A stretch of DNA of 64,000 bases from Aeromonas rivuli (GTDB lineage: Bacteria; Pseudomonadota; Gammaproteobacteria; Enterobacterales; Aeromonadaceae), in contig NZ_CDBJ01000071.1 of NCBI RefSeq assembly GCF_000820045.1, forward strand, positions 190,174 to 254,173. Reading direction: 5' to 3'. The notes below the pieces were generated by a model, which was given only the letters and a program-made list of their open reading frames with translations, was not told where the DNA came from and did not search any database. Shown here one piece after another: positions 9,002 through 16,898 of this stretch (position 1 is its first letter; each line of letters opens with the position of its first letter). The position numbers and the translations under genes are program-made.

Positions 9002-9589
9002 TCATGGGCGTGCTTCCAGCCAAACGGGATGCGCAACACCGATCACGGTGGATGCGCTGACGGGGCCGAAATACCGGCTGTCGAAAGACGCCGGATTCGT
9101 CACGCTCAACAGGAACAGTTCGCCAGGCGCAAGGCGGCGGCATTGCGGCCAGGATGGCAGCGGCCGGCCCAGCCGGTCGGCAGGCAGCACGGCGGCCGAA
9201 GGCACGCCGTCGATGCGTACCTGACCGGCGACGATGCAAACGTGTTGCGGTGCGACTGCGCCCACACGTTTGAGCAGCGGAATGTGCGTCGGCAGGTAGC
9301 CGCGCTGCGCAGCCAGTGCGGCGGCCTCGGCCGGCAGCGGCACCAGCACGATGCTGTCCACGGACAACGGACGTGGCAGCGAGGCGGTGCGCGGGTCGAA
9401 CGGTTCGATGCGATACCAGCCGACCGCCACGCTGTCGGATGGGTTGTACGTCAGGCGCGGCAGCGGCGACACGAAAGCCGCCCAGGCCAGCGCAGCGAGG
9501 CCGCAGGCGGTCAGGCCCGCGAGCACGATGAGAGCGCGCAGGCGCGAGCGAGGACGCGGCGAGGCGGACGAAGTGGAAACGGTCGTCAT
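9002..9589 (-). CDS. traF: TraF-like S26 signal peptidase
   Basis: A 195-residue membrane-anchored serine peptidase of the conjugation type. A hydrophobic segment (residues about 18-42) is followed by NPSDSVAVGWY, which contains the catalytic serine, and by LLKRVGA near residue 107 with the general-base lysine. In RP4, TraF cyclises the pilin TrbC, and a similar role in pilus maturation is likely here. ATG at 9589 overlaps the stop of the DUF2840 gene by four bases. Together with DUF2840, ParA and the relaxase it forms the conserved Tn4371 backbone block. Confidence 0.9.
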   Translation of the reverse strand: MTTVSTSSASPRPRSRLRALIVLAGLTACGLAALAWAAFVSPLPRLTYNPSDSVAVGWYRIEPFDPRTASLPRPLSVDSIVLVPLPAEAAALAAQRGYLPTHIPLLKRVGAVAPQHVCIVAGQVRIDGVPSAAVLPADRLGRPLPSWPQCRRLAPGELFLLSVTNPASFDSRYFGPVSASTVIGVAHPVWLEARP

Positions 9590-10143
9590 GGCAGCACCTT
9601 CCCGGCGAGCCAGGCGGCGTGCCGCTCGGCGGTGTATTCGGGCAGCGGCAGGCGCGCCGCGAGCCGGTTGCCCAGCGTGCGCCAGTACGCGGGCGAGACG
9701 GCAGACGGGGCGATGCCCAGCGCCTCGATGGCGTCGATGCGTTCCAGCACGGCGCGCACCGAGTTCTCGCCTTCAGCGTGCAGCAGCAGGCGCGCGCCAG
9801 GCCGCACGCCGGGGATGCGCTGCAAGGCATCCAGCGGCGTACCAGCCTGCATCACCATGAGCTGCCAGCGGATCGTGCCGTAGTCGTTGGCCTGCCAGCG
9901 CACGCGGCAGAACATCGCACGCGGCAGGAACACCGCGCAGCGCCGCCAGCGGTCGAGCTGGAGCGTGCGCGCCGGTTCGCCGAAGCGCAGGTAGAGTTTG
10001 AAGCGCGGTTCGATGTAGGCCAGCGATACGCGGGTCAGCGGCACGTTGCCGCCCTGGCCGGCGAGTACCGCGAGCGACGGCGCAGCCGGAGGCGATGCGG
10101 CAGCCGTGGCCGCGTTCTCGGCGGGTGCAGCGGATAGGTTCAT
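9586..10143 (-). CDS. DUF2840 protein
   Basis: A 185-residue protein of a family found almost only in Tn4371-type and related conjugative elements. The first 28 residues are alanine/proline rich; the core begins VPLTRVSLAYIEPRFKLYLR. No catalytic motif or membrane segment is evident. It is coupled by ATGA overlaps to both neighbours, the small upstream gene and traF, so it is translated with them. The function is unknown; its constant position suggests a role in transfer or maintenance. Confidence 0.85.
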   Translation of the reverse strand: MNLSAAPAENAATAAASPPAAPSLAVLAGQGGNVPLTRVSLAYIEPRFKLYLRFGEPARTLQLDRWRRCAVFLPRAMFCRVRWQANDYGTIRWQLMVMQAGTPLDALQRIPGVRPGARLLLHAEGENSVRAVLERIDAIEALGIAPSAVSPAYWRTLGNRLAARLPLPEYTAERHAAWLAGKVLP

Positions 10144-10409
10144 GGCATGTTCTCCGTGCGGTTTTCGGGAAACTCCCGCTCCAGCAAAGCGCGCAGCAGT
10201 TCGGCCACGGTCACGCCCCGCGTGAAGGCCGACACCTTGATGCGCGCCCGCATGGCGGGCGTAATGTCGAGGGTCAGGCGCGCGGTGTAGAGGTCACCCT
10301 TGTTAAGCGCATCGGCGTCGCCCTGGCGAATCCACGCTTCGGAGTGCGGATTCGCGGGCGGGCGCGCACCGATACCGACGCGCTTGCCGCGTGGTGGCTT
10401 CGCGGTCAT
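10140..10409 (-). CDS. Small ribbon-helix-helix-like partition accessory protein
   Basis: An 89-residue basic protein. The start ATG at 10409 overlaps the parA stop (ATGA), and its own stop overlaps the DUF2840 start, so parA and the following genes are coupled. Residues about 42-80 (ARLTLDITPAMRARIKVSAF followed by TVAELLRALL) look like the beta-strand plus two helices of a ribbon-helix-helix DNA-binding domain. Small RHH proteins next to ParA often act as the centromere-binding partner or regulator, but a separate ParB-like protein is also encoded at 16,899-18,965. Confidence 0.75.
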   Translation of the reverse strand: MTAKPPRGKRVGIGARPPANPHSEAWIRQGDADALNKGDLYTARLTLDITPAMRARIKVSAFTRGVTVAELLRALLEREFPENRTENMP

Positions 10410-11044
10410 GTTGGCCACCGCAGCAGTTCGTCCACCAGTGCGGCGATCTCGCGTGCGGCTGCACTGTCGGGCGCCGTCTCGCGTGCGAGCCGGCCAGCGG
10501 CTACGCTGTCTGCGAACACGATGCGCTGGCGAACCTCGGCGCGCAGCGCTGGCAGCGGTTGTTCGGCCAGCGACTGCCGCGCCTCCCGACCGATCACCGT
10601 GGTGCTGACGCGCCGGTTGATGACGAAGGCCGCGCGCAGCGCAGGCCGGAACACCTGGGCCTCGCGGATCAGTGCCACCATCTCGGCGCTGGCCCACAGG
10701 TCGTAGGGGCTGGGCTGTACCGGGATCAGCACGCGCTCGGCCGCCAGCAGCGCGGAGCGCGCCAAGGCGGCGATGCGCGGCGGCCCGTCGATGATGACGT
10801 GATCTGCCCGCCTGGCGAGTTCTGGCGCTTCCTGGTGCAGCGTTTCGCGAGCTAGGCCCACGGCGCTGAACAGCCGGGGCAAGTCTTGCTGGCTTCTGCG
10901 TTGCGTCCAGTCCAGCGATGAACCTTGCGGGTCGGCATCCAGCAGGATGACCGACTGCCCGCGCATCGCCAGTTCGCCGGCGATGTGCGTGGCGAGCGTG
11001 GTCTTGCCGACGCCGCCTTTCTGGTTGAGCAAGGCGACGATCAT
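10406..11044 (-). CDS. parA: ParA-type partition ATPase
   Basis: A 212-residue Walker-type P-loop ATPase. The deviant Walker A motif KGGVGKTT occupies residues 9-16, LLDADPQGSS gives the second motif near residues 35-44, and VIIDGPPR the Walker B. ATG at 11044 has GGAGGG about eight bases upstream; a longer in-frame extension to 11161 has no support. ParA proteins of this size segregate plasmids or stabilise circular ICE intermediates. Its position next to iterons and repA suggests a plasmid-like maintenance module that acts after excision. Confidence 0.93.
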   Translation of the reverse strand: MIVALLNQKGGVGKTTLATHIAGELAMRGQSVILLDADPQGSSLDWTQRRSQQDLPRLFSAVGLARETLHQEAPELARRADHVIIDGPPRIAALARSALLAAERVLIPVQPSPYDLWASAEMVALIREAQVFRPALRAAFVINRRVSTTVIGREARQSLAEQPLPALRAEVRQRIVFADSVAAGRLARETAPDSAAAREIAALVDELLRWPT

Positions 11045-11345
11045 GGCGCGGCCCTCCGATCTGGAAAGCCAGCGTGGTTTTGCCTTGCCGGACGGGGTTG
11101 GTTTTGGGGCTGTTCTAGTCTTTGGATTGGTGGCGCTTTTGGGCTTTCGGCAGTTGTCCACCGAAACGGCGCGCTTCTACTAAAAGTTAGAGATTTATAG
11201 TTAGGTAAGTTAGAGGGAACGCAAACCCGCGCCGTTATTGGCTTTTCGGCGTTTTCGTACTCCTGATAGCACGATAGGCGTACTCCTGATAGCACGATAC
11301 CCGGTACTCCTGATAGCACGAGGCCGTCCACAGGCTTTACCGCAG
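11045..11345. other. parA-repA intergenic region
   Basis: Some 300 bases with no gene. It holds three direct repeats (listed separately), an AT-richer stretch around 11,180-11,215 compared with its surroundings, and the leader of parA. This is the most likely replication origin of the excised element. Confidence 0.6.
11257..11321. repeat. Three iterons, candidate oriV of the element
   Basis: The 18-base unit GTACTCCTGATAGCACGA occurs three times in direct orientation at 11257-11274, 11280-11297 and 11304-11321, spaced 23 and 24 bases apart, that is about two helical turns. It lies just beyond the 3' end of repA and before parA. Phased direct repeats beside an initiator gene are typical iterons bound by Rep. 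Function is inferred. Confidence 0.8.
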
Positions 11346-12191
11346 TTATCCCCGTGCCGTATGCAGCACGGGCCGGAAGGTCAGCAGCTCCAATCCTTCG
11401 TCCGGCATCACCTCGATGCCGAGGACGTAGCCGGGCAGCGACTGCCGCGCTACCAGGAGGCGCAGGTCGTAGGCGAAGTCCGAGAAGCGCGCCGCGCTGC
11501 CGGACTTGCGGTGCAGATGCCGGAAGTCGAATTGCCAGCCGTCCGGCTGCTTGCCGCCGTGCTTGCGCACGAGGCGGTACAGCCAGCGTTCGATGCCGCC
11601 TTTGAGGCGGAAGTACGCGGGGTCGATGGTCAGCACCAGGGCGGCGTCCACCACGCCGGCATAGAACCAATCCGGCAGGATCAATTCGAGGCCCAGCGGC
11701 ACGCCGCTGGGGTCGGCCAGTTCCTTCCACTCGTTGATCCACGAGAAGCGATGCAAGCGCCTTCCCGTGGTTTCGCGGATAGACGTGGCCACGCTGGTCG
11801 ATTGCAATCGGTCGAGCGCGGCCTTCAGGCGCAGGTAGTCGTTGAGCGACGTGCCGCGACCGATGAAACGCAAAATCTCGTAAGGCGTGGCGCGTATCCA
11901 GCGCGACGGACGAATGCCCGCGTCGCGCGCTTCCACGATCTGAGAGGCGGCCCAAATCAATACGTCGGCATCCCAGATGGTGGCGATGCCATGCTCGGCG
12001 GTACCCTCCACACGGATGGTGATGCCGCCCGCTCGAAAGTCGATCGGCGCGGTGCGCCGCGACTTGGCGAGCGAGAAGAACGGAAAGGCCATCAAGTCCT
12101 GGCTGTCGCGCGGCGCCATGTCGCCCGGCAGCGCGCGGAACAGGTCGAGCTGTTCGCGCTGCGGCAAGGCTTGCCCTGGTGGGCTGGACAT
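11346..12191 (-). CDS. repA: RepA replication initiator
   Basis: A 281-residue protein of the plasmid replication initiator A family, conserved in the Tn4371 backbone. The segment SKRT-like FPFFSLAKSRRTAPIDF near residue 40 and the winged-helix-like parts ATPYEILRFIGR and RWLYRLVRKHG are typical. An in-frame GTG at 12203 is an alternative start; neither has a strong ribosome site. The iterons immediately downstream, toward parA, suggest that it binds them and allows limited autonomous replication of the excised circle. Confidence 0.87.
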   Translation of the reverse strand: MSSPPGQALPQREQLDLFRALPGDMAPRDSQDLMAFPFFSLAKSRRTAPIDFRAGGITIRVEGTAEHGIATIWDADVLIWAASQIVEARDAGIRPSRWIRATPYEILRFIGRGTSLNDYLRLKAALDRLQSTSVATSIRETTGRRLHRFSWINEWKELADPSGVPLGLELILPDWFYAGVVDAALVLTIDPAYFRLKGGIERWLYRLVRKHGGKQPDGWQFDFRHLHRKSGSAARFSDFAYDLRLLVARQSLPGYVLGIEVMPDEGLELLTFRPVLHTARG

Positions 12192-12217
12192 GGCGATGGC
12201 CACCGGCGATGCACCGA

Positions 12218-12499
12218 TCAGCGCGCACGGCTGTCGGCCGAATGGCTCTCGGCGTATTCGGGGTCGGACGTGGCCTCATAGCTGCGCGCATCAGCCCAGG
12301 CGTCGAGGTCGCTCACGGCGTACATGACGCGCCGGCCGAACTTGCGGAACTTCGGGCCACCACCGATCACGCGTTGCTTCTCCAGCGTGCGAGGGCTGAG
12401 GCGCAGATACTCGGCGGCCTCGTCGTTGGTCAGGTAGCGTTGGGGCTGCGCGGGCGCAGCGACAGGAGCGGCGGCAGGCCGCAAGGGAGCAGGTCGCAT
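12218..12499 (-). CDS. AlpA/MerR-like helix-turn-helix protein
   Basis: A 93-residue DNA-binding protein with one helix-turn-helix of the excisionase/AlpA type: YLTNDEAAEYLRLSPRTLEK (residues about 22-41) followed by a wing GPKFRKFGRRVMYAVSDLDAW. ATG at 12499 has GGAGG eight bases upstream, better than the more upstream in-frame starts. It lies just upstream of repA, so control of replication or of excision is possible; family members do both. Confidence 0.87.
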   Translation of the reverse strand: MRPAPLRPAAAPVAAPAQPQRYLTNDEAAEYLRLSPRTLEKQRVIGGGPKFRKFGRRVMYAVSDLDAWADARSYEATSDPEYAESHSADSRAR

Positions 12500-12622
12500 G
12501 GGATGGTCCTCCATCAAGCCCGGCCACACCACGCGGCCGGATAGAGGCACTTTCAAGAAAGCAAGGCTTCTTGCTAAGGGACGACTTGCAGGGGATGCGA
12601 AACGTCCCCCCTCTTATCTCTG

Positions 12623-13393
12623 CTAGTGCAGGGGGAACGACGGAAGCTGTGCCAGGCGGCGATAGCCGGCGCGCATCAGCGCATCGCCACGGCGCACCAG
12701 CCGCCGCACGCGGGCACGCAGGGCGCTGTCCTTGTGCCAGTCAGCCACGACGGCATCCGCGCCGAACAGCCCTTCGGCCACTTCGCGCAAGGACGCGCCC
12801 GCCAGGGTCGCGTCGAGCGCCTGGAGCGTGTGCAGTTCTAGCAGCGCGGCAGGCGTTGGCCGGGAGCGGGCCGCCGCCGCAGGCGCGGCCCCTGTTGCGG
12901 TGGACAGCGCATCCAGCCCGGCCGCCAGTGCGCGGTAGCGTGCGCAAGGCGTGGCACAGGCGCGGATGGCGTAGAGGTAGGCCATGCCGTCCTCCAGCCC
13001 AGGTGCGAGTGCGAGCTGCACGCAGCAGCCGGGCCATTGCGCCGTCAGCACAAGGCGTTTGCCATCGTGCATCAGGTGCTTGCGTCCTGGGACGTTCCAG
13101 AACTCGAAGGCCTCGGCATCCGGCGGCGGGTCGCCGTCCGGGTAGAGCTGGATGACGCCATCGTGGTCGGGGAACCACGATGGATGCGCGTCGCGGGCAT
13201 CCAGGGCGGGATCTTCCAGCAGGCGCAAACCCCAGCGATGCACCGCCTCCGGCCGTCGGCGACGGCGCAGCCAGTCGCGGCGGTAGTCGGGGTTTCGGCG
13301 CAGGTATTCCCAGGCCAGCGCGGGGCCGTCCAGGTGCAGGACGTAGAGGTAGGCAGCAGTCGGATACCAATGCTCGGCGTTCGGTTTAGCCAT
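12623..13393 (-). CDS. DUF2285-domain protein
   Basis: A 256-residue protein common in Tn4371 and related ICEs. The N terminus (WYPTAAYLYVLHLDGPALAW) is the DUF6499-like start, and the C-terminal part with LREVAEGLFGADAVVADWHK and RVRRLVRRGDALMRAGYRRL looks like a helix-turn-helix DUF2285 domain. ATG at 13393 has AGGGAGAG ten bases upstream. It is the first gene of the leftward HTH-repA block. A regulatory role is likely, but its target is unknown. Confidence 0.85.
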   Translation of the reverse strand: MAKPNAEHWYPTAAYLYVLHLDGPALAWEYLRRNPDYRRDWLRRRRRPEAVHRWGLRLLEDPALDARDAHPSWFPDHDGVIQLYPDGDPPPDAEAFEFWNVPGRKHLMHDGKRLVLTAQWPGCCVQLALAPGLEDGMAYLYAIRACATPCARYRALAAGLDALSTATGAAPAAAARSRPTPAALLELHTLQALDATLAGASLREVAEGLFGADAVVADWHKDSALRARVRRLVRRGDALMRAGYRRLAQLPSFPLH

Positions 13394-13764
13394 GACGCAC
13401 TCTCCCTGTCGTTCAGCAGGAACGTCGCCAAGGATTCCGGCGTGCGGGAGCGATCAAACGGCCATCAAGTCGTCATCGAAATCGGGGTAAGCTGTAACGG
13501 CTGGTGTCAAGACTGATTCGCTCCGGGGCATTGCTGAAATCGTCTGAATGCGACGGCTGAAACGCCGGGAAATTGGCGCCAGCATTGGGCACCGTGCCGA
13601 AGTCCGCGCCAAAGATCATGTCGATTTCGGTCTGGCATGCACTCGATTAGTGCAAGGAAGCGGATCAAGATCTGTCGGGTCTCGACTAAGACCGAAATAG
13701 TCACGATGCGCCCCGGCTGGACGGACTGCGCCGGCCTGTCGCGGCAGGCCGCGCAGGGTTCGGG
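13394..13764. other. Gene-free stretch between DUF2285 and DUF2958 genes
   Basis: About 370 bases without a gene I can support. A 65-codon minus-strand frame at 13507-13704 has no recognisable domain or ribosome site. The arms ATTTCGGTCT (13624-13633) and AGACCGAAAT (13689-13698) form a widely spaced inverted repeat. Promoters for the leftward DUF2285 gene should lie near 13,400-13,500. Confidence 0.5.
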
Positions 13765-14115
13765 TCAGTCCGTGATCGAGCCGTTCTCCTGGGCCAGCCG
13801 GACATACTCCGACAGCGGGCGTGCCGCCTGGAAATACCGATCCCGCCGCACCGGCAGCTTGCGCGGGCCGACGATGCCGGCCAGGTCGGACAGCATGACC
13901 GTGCCCAGCGCCGGCATCCCGATGCCGAGGTCAATCAGACCGTAAGCCGTGTCGCCATCCGCAGGATCGAGCGACACCAGCAGCCAAGTCGCGCGCGCGT
14001 CCGGGGTGAACAGCCGTACCACGGGCAGCGGGTCGAGGTGCTGGCCGGCAGCGCGTGCCGCGCCGTGGGCCAGCAGCCGGGCGCGTTCGTCGGCGGTGAA
14101 AAGCGGCAGGGTCAT
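13765..14115 (-). CDS. DUF2958 protein
   Basis: A 116-residue cytoplasmic protein of the DUF2958 family, frequent on conjugative elements. The N-terminal LPLFTADERARLLAHG and the central VVRLFTPDARATWLLVSLDP with DTAYGLIDLG are the family hallmarks. The start at 14115 is the first codon of the conserved part; the in-frame extension to 14220 overlaps the control region of the divergent XRE gene and is rejected. The function is unknown. Confidence 0.87.
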   Translation of the reverse strand: MTLPLFTADERARLLAHGAARAAGQHLDPLPVVRLFTPDARATWLLVSLDPADGDTAYGLIDLGIGMPALGTVMLSDLAGIVGPRKLPVRRDRYFQAARPLSEYVRLAQENGSITD

Positions 14116-14433
14116 GGTCGCAATCTCCACGAAACCGAGGATGCGCGGATGCGCTTTTGTGTCGAAGCGCAGAACCGCCGAACCGTATCCGGGCATCCAT
14201 ACACAAGCACCGATACGCAATCCATTGCATCCGTAGAAGAACGGAAGTGCACAAGCGGAATTGTAGAAAGCCGGAAAGACACGGATGCGATTCCCCGGTT
14301 CTGTCGGAATCCGCCCATGCGGATTGCCGTAAAGACACGAATACGGAAATCAACGACGCAAAATGCGCACTATAGTTTGTAGCCCTATAGTGCGCAATCG
14401 GATGTCATCTTGGTTTTCTAAGGGAAACCATAG
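14116..14433. other. Divergent control region between DUF2958 and XRE genes
   Basis: About 318 bases without a supported gene, AT-richer than its surroundings toward the right. It contains the 12-base perfect inverted repeat at 14364-14396 and presumably promoters in both directions. Confidence 0.6.
14364..14396. promoter_or_regulatory. Perfect inverted repeat, probable XRE operator
   Basis: TGCGCACTATAG at 14364-14375 and CTATAGTGCGCA at 14385-14396 are exact inverted copies around a 9-base spacer. The element ends 37 bases before the GTG of the XRE gene, so autoregulation by that protein is the simplest reading. Confidence 0.75.
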
Positions 14434-14727
14434 GTGGCGGCGAAAAACTCATTGGCGACGGCCATACGGACGATCAGGAAAGCGCGCGGCTTGAGCCAGG
14501 AAGCGTTCTCCGACGTGTCCAGCCGCACCTACCTGAGTTTGCTGGAGCGCGACCTGAAAAGCCCGACCATGCACAAGCTGGTGGAGTTGTGCGAGGTCAT
14601 GGACGTGCATCCGCTCACGCTGCTGACGCTGGCCTATGCCGGCGACAGCACGCGCAAGACCGATCAGCTTCTGGCGCAGGTGCGGCAGGAACTGGAGGCT
14701 GTATTGAAGGAGCGCGACGCGCCGTAG
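14434..14727 (+). CDS. XRE-family transcriptional regulator
   Basis: A 97-residue Cro/CI-type regulator starting at GTG, with AAGGGA about ten bases upstream. Residues 8-62 form the helix-turn-helix: AIRTIRKARGLSQEAFSDVS, then SRTYLSLLERDLKSPTMHKL, and a C-terminal helix likely dimerises. It is one of the few rightward backbone genes and faces a perfect inverted repeat. Such single-domain XRE proteins commonly keep element genes silent; here it may control the DUF2958 gene and itself. Confidence 0.88.
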   Translation: MAAKNSLATAIRTIRKARGLSQEAFSDVSSRTYLSLLERDLKSPTMHKLVELCEVMDVHPLTLLTLAYAGDSTRKTDQLLAQVRQELEAVLKERDAP

Positions 14728-15034
14728 GCGTATCGCGCGGATTGCCCTGCAAGCGGCGGCGCGCAGCGCCGCAAGCGCGAAGGCGTGAGGGATTAAAGCC
14801 GCATGGCCGTGACGGCGTGCCGGCATGGGGCGCAGCCCGAAAGCCCGGCGGCGCGTTCAGCGCCGACACGCCATCCTGTGCAGGCTGTCACGGGCTGCGA
14901 GCCATCCGGCCGTCAGCGATGCAATACCGGCCTACGACGTACCAAGCGCGGAGTGATTGCCGACACCCCGTGCGTGCGGTGTTGCGATCAGCAGCATCAC
15001 GCCCCGCCGCAAGGCGGGGCGCTGCGGGCGGCCG
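14728..15034. other. Gene-free stretch with repeat copy A
   Basis: About 307 bases. The left half is the repeat described at 14750-14874; the right half (14,875-15,030) shows only short GC-rich stems such as CGCCCCGCCGC near its end, which could terminate DUF736 transcription. Open frames here have no recognisable protein. Confidence 0.5.
14750..14874. repeat. Dispersed element repeat, copy A
   Basis: A roughly 125-base sequence matching copy B (15918-16038) over nearly its whole length, with blocks such as GCGCAGCGCCGCA, GTGAGGGATT, GCCGCATGGCCGTGACG and CATGGGGCGCAGCCCGAAAG (20 bases) in the same order. It is rich in short stems and has no consistent reading frame, so a structured non-coding role or a mobile short repeat is likelier than a gene. 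Confidence 0.75.
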
Positions 15035-15349
15035 TCAGGCCGCCTGGGGCTTGCTGCGCGACCAGATCAGGTCGTGCGTGCCGTCCTCGCCTTCGATCAG
15101 GCGGGCATAGACCGTGGCCGGGAACGAAGGATCGTCGAGGGTTACGGACACGTAGGGTCGTTCGGCCTTGCTGACTTTCTGCCACCCCGCGCCGATGTCG
15201 TGGCCCGCCGCCTGCACGCGGAAGTCGGGGGCGCTTTCGTTGTCGCCCTTGTCGTTGGGAACCAGCTTGACCTTGACGTTGAGCGTCAGGGTGCGGAGCG
15301 TGCCGGTGTAGCCGTCTTTGTCTGCGGTGAAGGTGCCGATGTTTGCCAT
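15035..15349 (-). CDS. DUF736 protein
   Basis: A 104-residue protein of the DUF736 family, widespread on ICEs and plasmids. The sequence [20 protein letters not shown] at the N terminus and [13 protein letters not shown] near the C terminus are typical; the fold is a small beta-rich domain. ATG at 15349 has GGAG about nine bases upstream. The function is not known. It stands alone, with repeat copies on either side. Confidence 0.88.
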   Translation of the reverse strand: MANIGTFTADKDGYTGTLRTLTLNVKVKLVPNDKGDNESAPDFRVQAAGHDIGAGWQKVSKAERPYVSVTLDDPSFPATVYARLIEGEDGTHDLIWSRSKPQAA

Positions 15350-16076
15350 GATGATTTCTCCTGCGGGTTAACCAAGGTCGCGCCCATTGCGTCCTTGTTG
15401 TGATCCGTCCGGCGGTAGCTGGGCTGGCCGCACCGCGCAGCGGCCGCAACAACGTGAAGGGCCTGGAAGCGAAAAGAATTTGTCCCGCGAGGAATGCGCG
15501 CAGCGCAGGGGAAATTGTTTTCGCTGGAAGGTTGTGGCCATGAGCCCAAGGCGCAGCCGTGCCATCGCCAGGATTCACAACGAGACAAGGACGCAGGGGC
15601 CGACCGTCCCGCCAAGGAGAGATGGCCGACTCGGCCCCCGCATGCCGGCTGCACCGGTTTGTGCCCTGACGCGGGCTCGGTCAATGCCCCAATGACCGGG
15701 CGGAAGCGCCCCTGCCGCAGCCTTGGACGGCGGGTTTGAGGCGTGGCGTGGCAGCTCCATAGCGAGGCCGGGCGGCGTGTCCGTGAACCGTCCTTCGTGA
15801 CGTGATTGCGCTGAACCGCCAGCGTCGAGGACGGCACGCTTTCGCACAACCTGCCGCAGCAAGCCAAGGCGTAACCCCACAAGCCCCGCCCATTGCGGCG
15901 GGGTGTTGCGTTCACCGCAAGCGGAGCGCGCAGCGCCGCAGGCGCGAAGACGTGAGGGATTGACGCCGCATGGCCGTGACGCCATTGGCGGCATGGGGCG
16001 CAGCCCGAAAGCCCGGCGGCGCATCGCGCCGACACGCCAAGCTACTCATGCAATGACAACATGCAGCGAAGACCCG
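15350..16076. other. Gene-free stretch upstream of DUF736, with repeat copy B
   Basis: Some 727 bases with many overlapping open frames on both strands, which is expected at this GC content; none has a recognisable domain or a ribosome site. The right part holds repeat copy B. The DUF736 promoter should lie near 15,360-15,450. Confidence 0.5.
15918..16038. repeat. Dispersed element repeat, copy B
   Basis: Direct-orientation second copy of the repeat at 14750-14874, about 1.17 kb away, with the same block order and few changes. It directly follows the 3' end of the damaged ClbS/DfsB gene, as copy A follows the XRE gene. Confidence 0.75.
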
Positions 16077-16587
16077 TCAGGCTATACCGTTGGCCTTTTT
16101 CCATTGCGCAGCCGCCCCCGTGCATTGGCATAGGGCGAGGATGTGTTGAACTGGATCATCGACCCTGGGTGTACTTCTCATACCAAAGCAGGTCATACAG
16201 CGAGGCATCGGTTTCCCGCTCCACCAAGGCCACGATGCGGCCATGCACATCAGCGAACTGCCGCAGCAAATCGGCATAGGCAACGCCGGCATGGTCGGCA
16301 TAAAACTTCTGCGCCAACCTACCCAACTCGTTCCACTTGTAGCCGGTTTCAGGGAAATCCACCGGCAGCCCCTTGGCTTTGCCATCGCACCATTTCAGCA
16401 CCAACAGATTCCAGCCGATCAAATAGGCAACCAGATCGGACACGCTCATCTGCGTGCCTTGCGCATGCCCCTCCAGTGTCGCCTCGTGAGCACGCTCAGG
16501 TGGCACGCTTGCAAGGTCAGCAGCCAACCTCTGATAAGTCGTGCGAATTGCGTCCAGCAACTCTTGTTTGTTCTGCGGCACCGCCAT
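16077..16587 (-). pseudogene. ClbS/DfsB family gene with two 3' frameshifts
   Basis: The open frame from ATG 16587 (AGGAG upstream) gives 143 residues, MAVPQNKQELLDAIRTTYQR to EKYTQGR, a four-helix-bundle protein like ClbS, which inactivates colibactin, and DfsB. The family normally continues about 30 residues. That tail is still present: after EKYTQGR the next frame reads MIQFNTSSPYANARGRLRN, and the third frame reads WKKANGIA before a stop at 16077. Two one-base losses about 60-70 bases apart (near 16158 and 16102) explain this. The main helices are intact, so a truncated product may still fold; sequencing error is also possible. Confidence 0.8.
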
Positions 16588-16898
16588 GCCAATTCTCCTG
16601 CTGCTACGGCCATAGTGCCGCCCGTAGCTGTATTTTCGCCCCGTGATGAAATAATGAACAGCGTCCATCTCATAGAGAAGTTGTTCGGGGAAACTGCACA
16701 AGGGACTTGTGCGTTACCCTTCGCCGCCTCTCCGAAGGCGGCGAAGGGGCGTTTGGGTTTTGAGCCTTGTAACCGGACGCGGCCACTGCCGCGCCCGGAT
16801 TTTTGACCACCGGCCCCAAGGCGGCACGGCTTGGGGCCGGTGCTGATGAGACAGCGAAGCGCCCCGGCCGGAACCGGGGCACTTGCCTGCGGCCAAGA
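16588..16898. other. Intergenic region between ParB-like and ClbS genes
   Basis: About 311 bases. The right half holds a strong hairpin at 16717-16748; the left half carries the ClbS/DfsB ribosome site and presumably its promoter. No further gene is supported. Confidence 0.55.
16717..16748. terminator. Hairpin, possible terminator of the ParB-like transcript
   Basis: CCCTTCGCCGCC (16717-16728) pairs perfectly with GGCGGCGAAGGG (16737-16748) around an 8-base loop. On the minus strand it follows the ParB-like gene by 150 bases. A clear T tract is lacking, so termination is not certain. Confidence 0.45.

Noticed and set aside
7213-9060. 615-codon plus-strand frame antisense to the relaxase
   Set aside because: It mirrors the codon pattern of the relaxase and shows no family feature or ribosome site.
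8550-9830. 426-codon minus-strand open frame
   Set aside because: It overlaps the TraF-like and DUF2840 genes in another frame, has no domain, and long shadow frames are expected at this GC content.
13507-13704. 65-codon minus-strand frame in the DUF2285-DUF2958 gap
   Set aside because: No ribosome site, no known domain and unusual amino-acid content; left as non-coding.
16156-16701. 181-residue start for the ClbS/DfsB gene at 16701
   Set aside because: The extra 38 residues have no family match, and AGGAG lies directly before the ATG at 16587.
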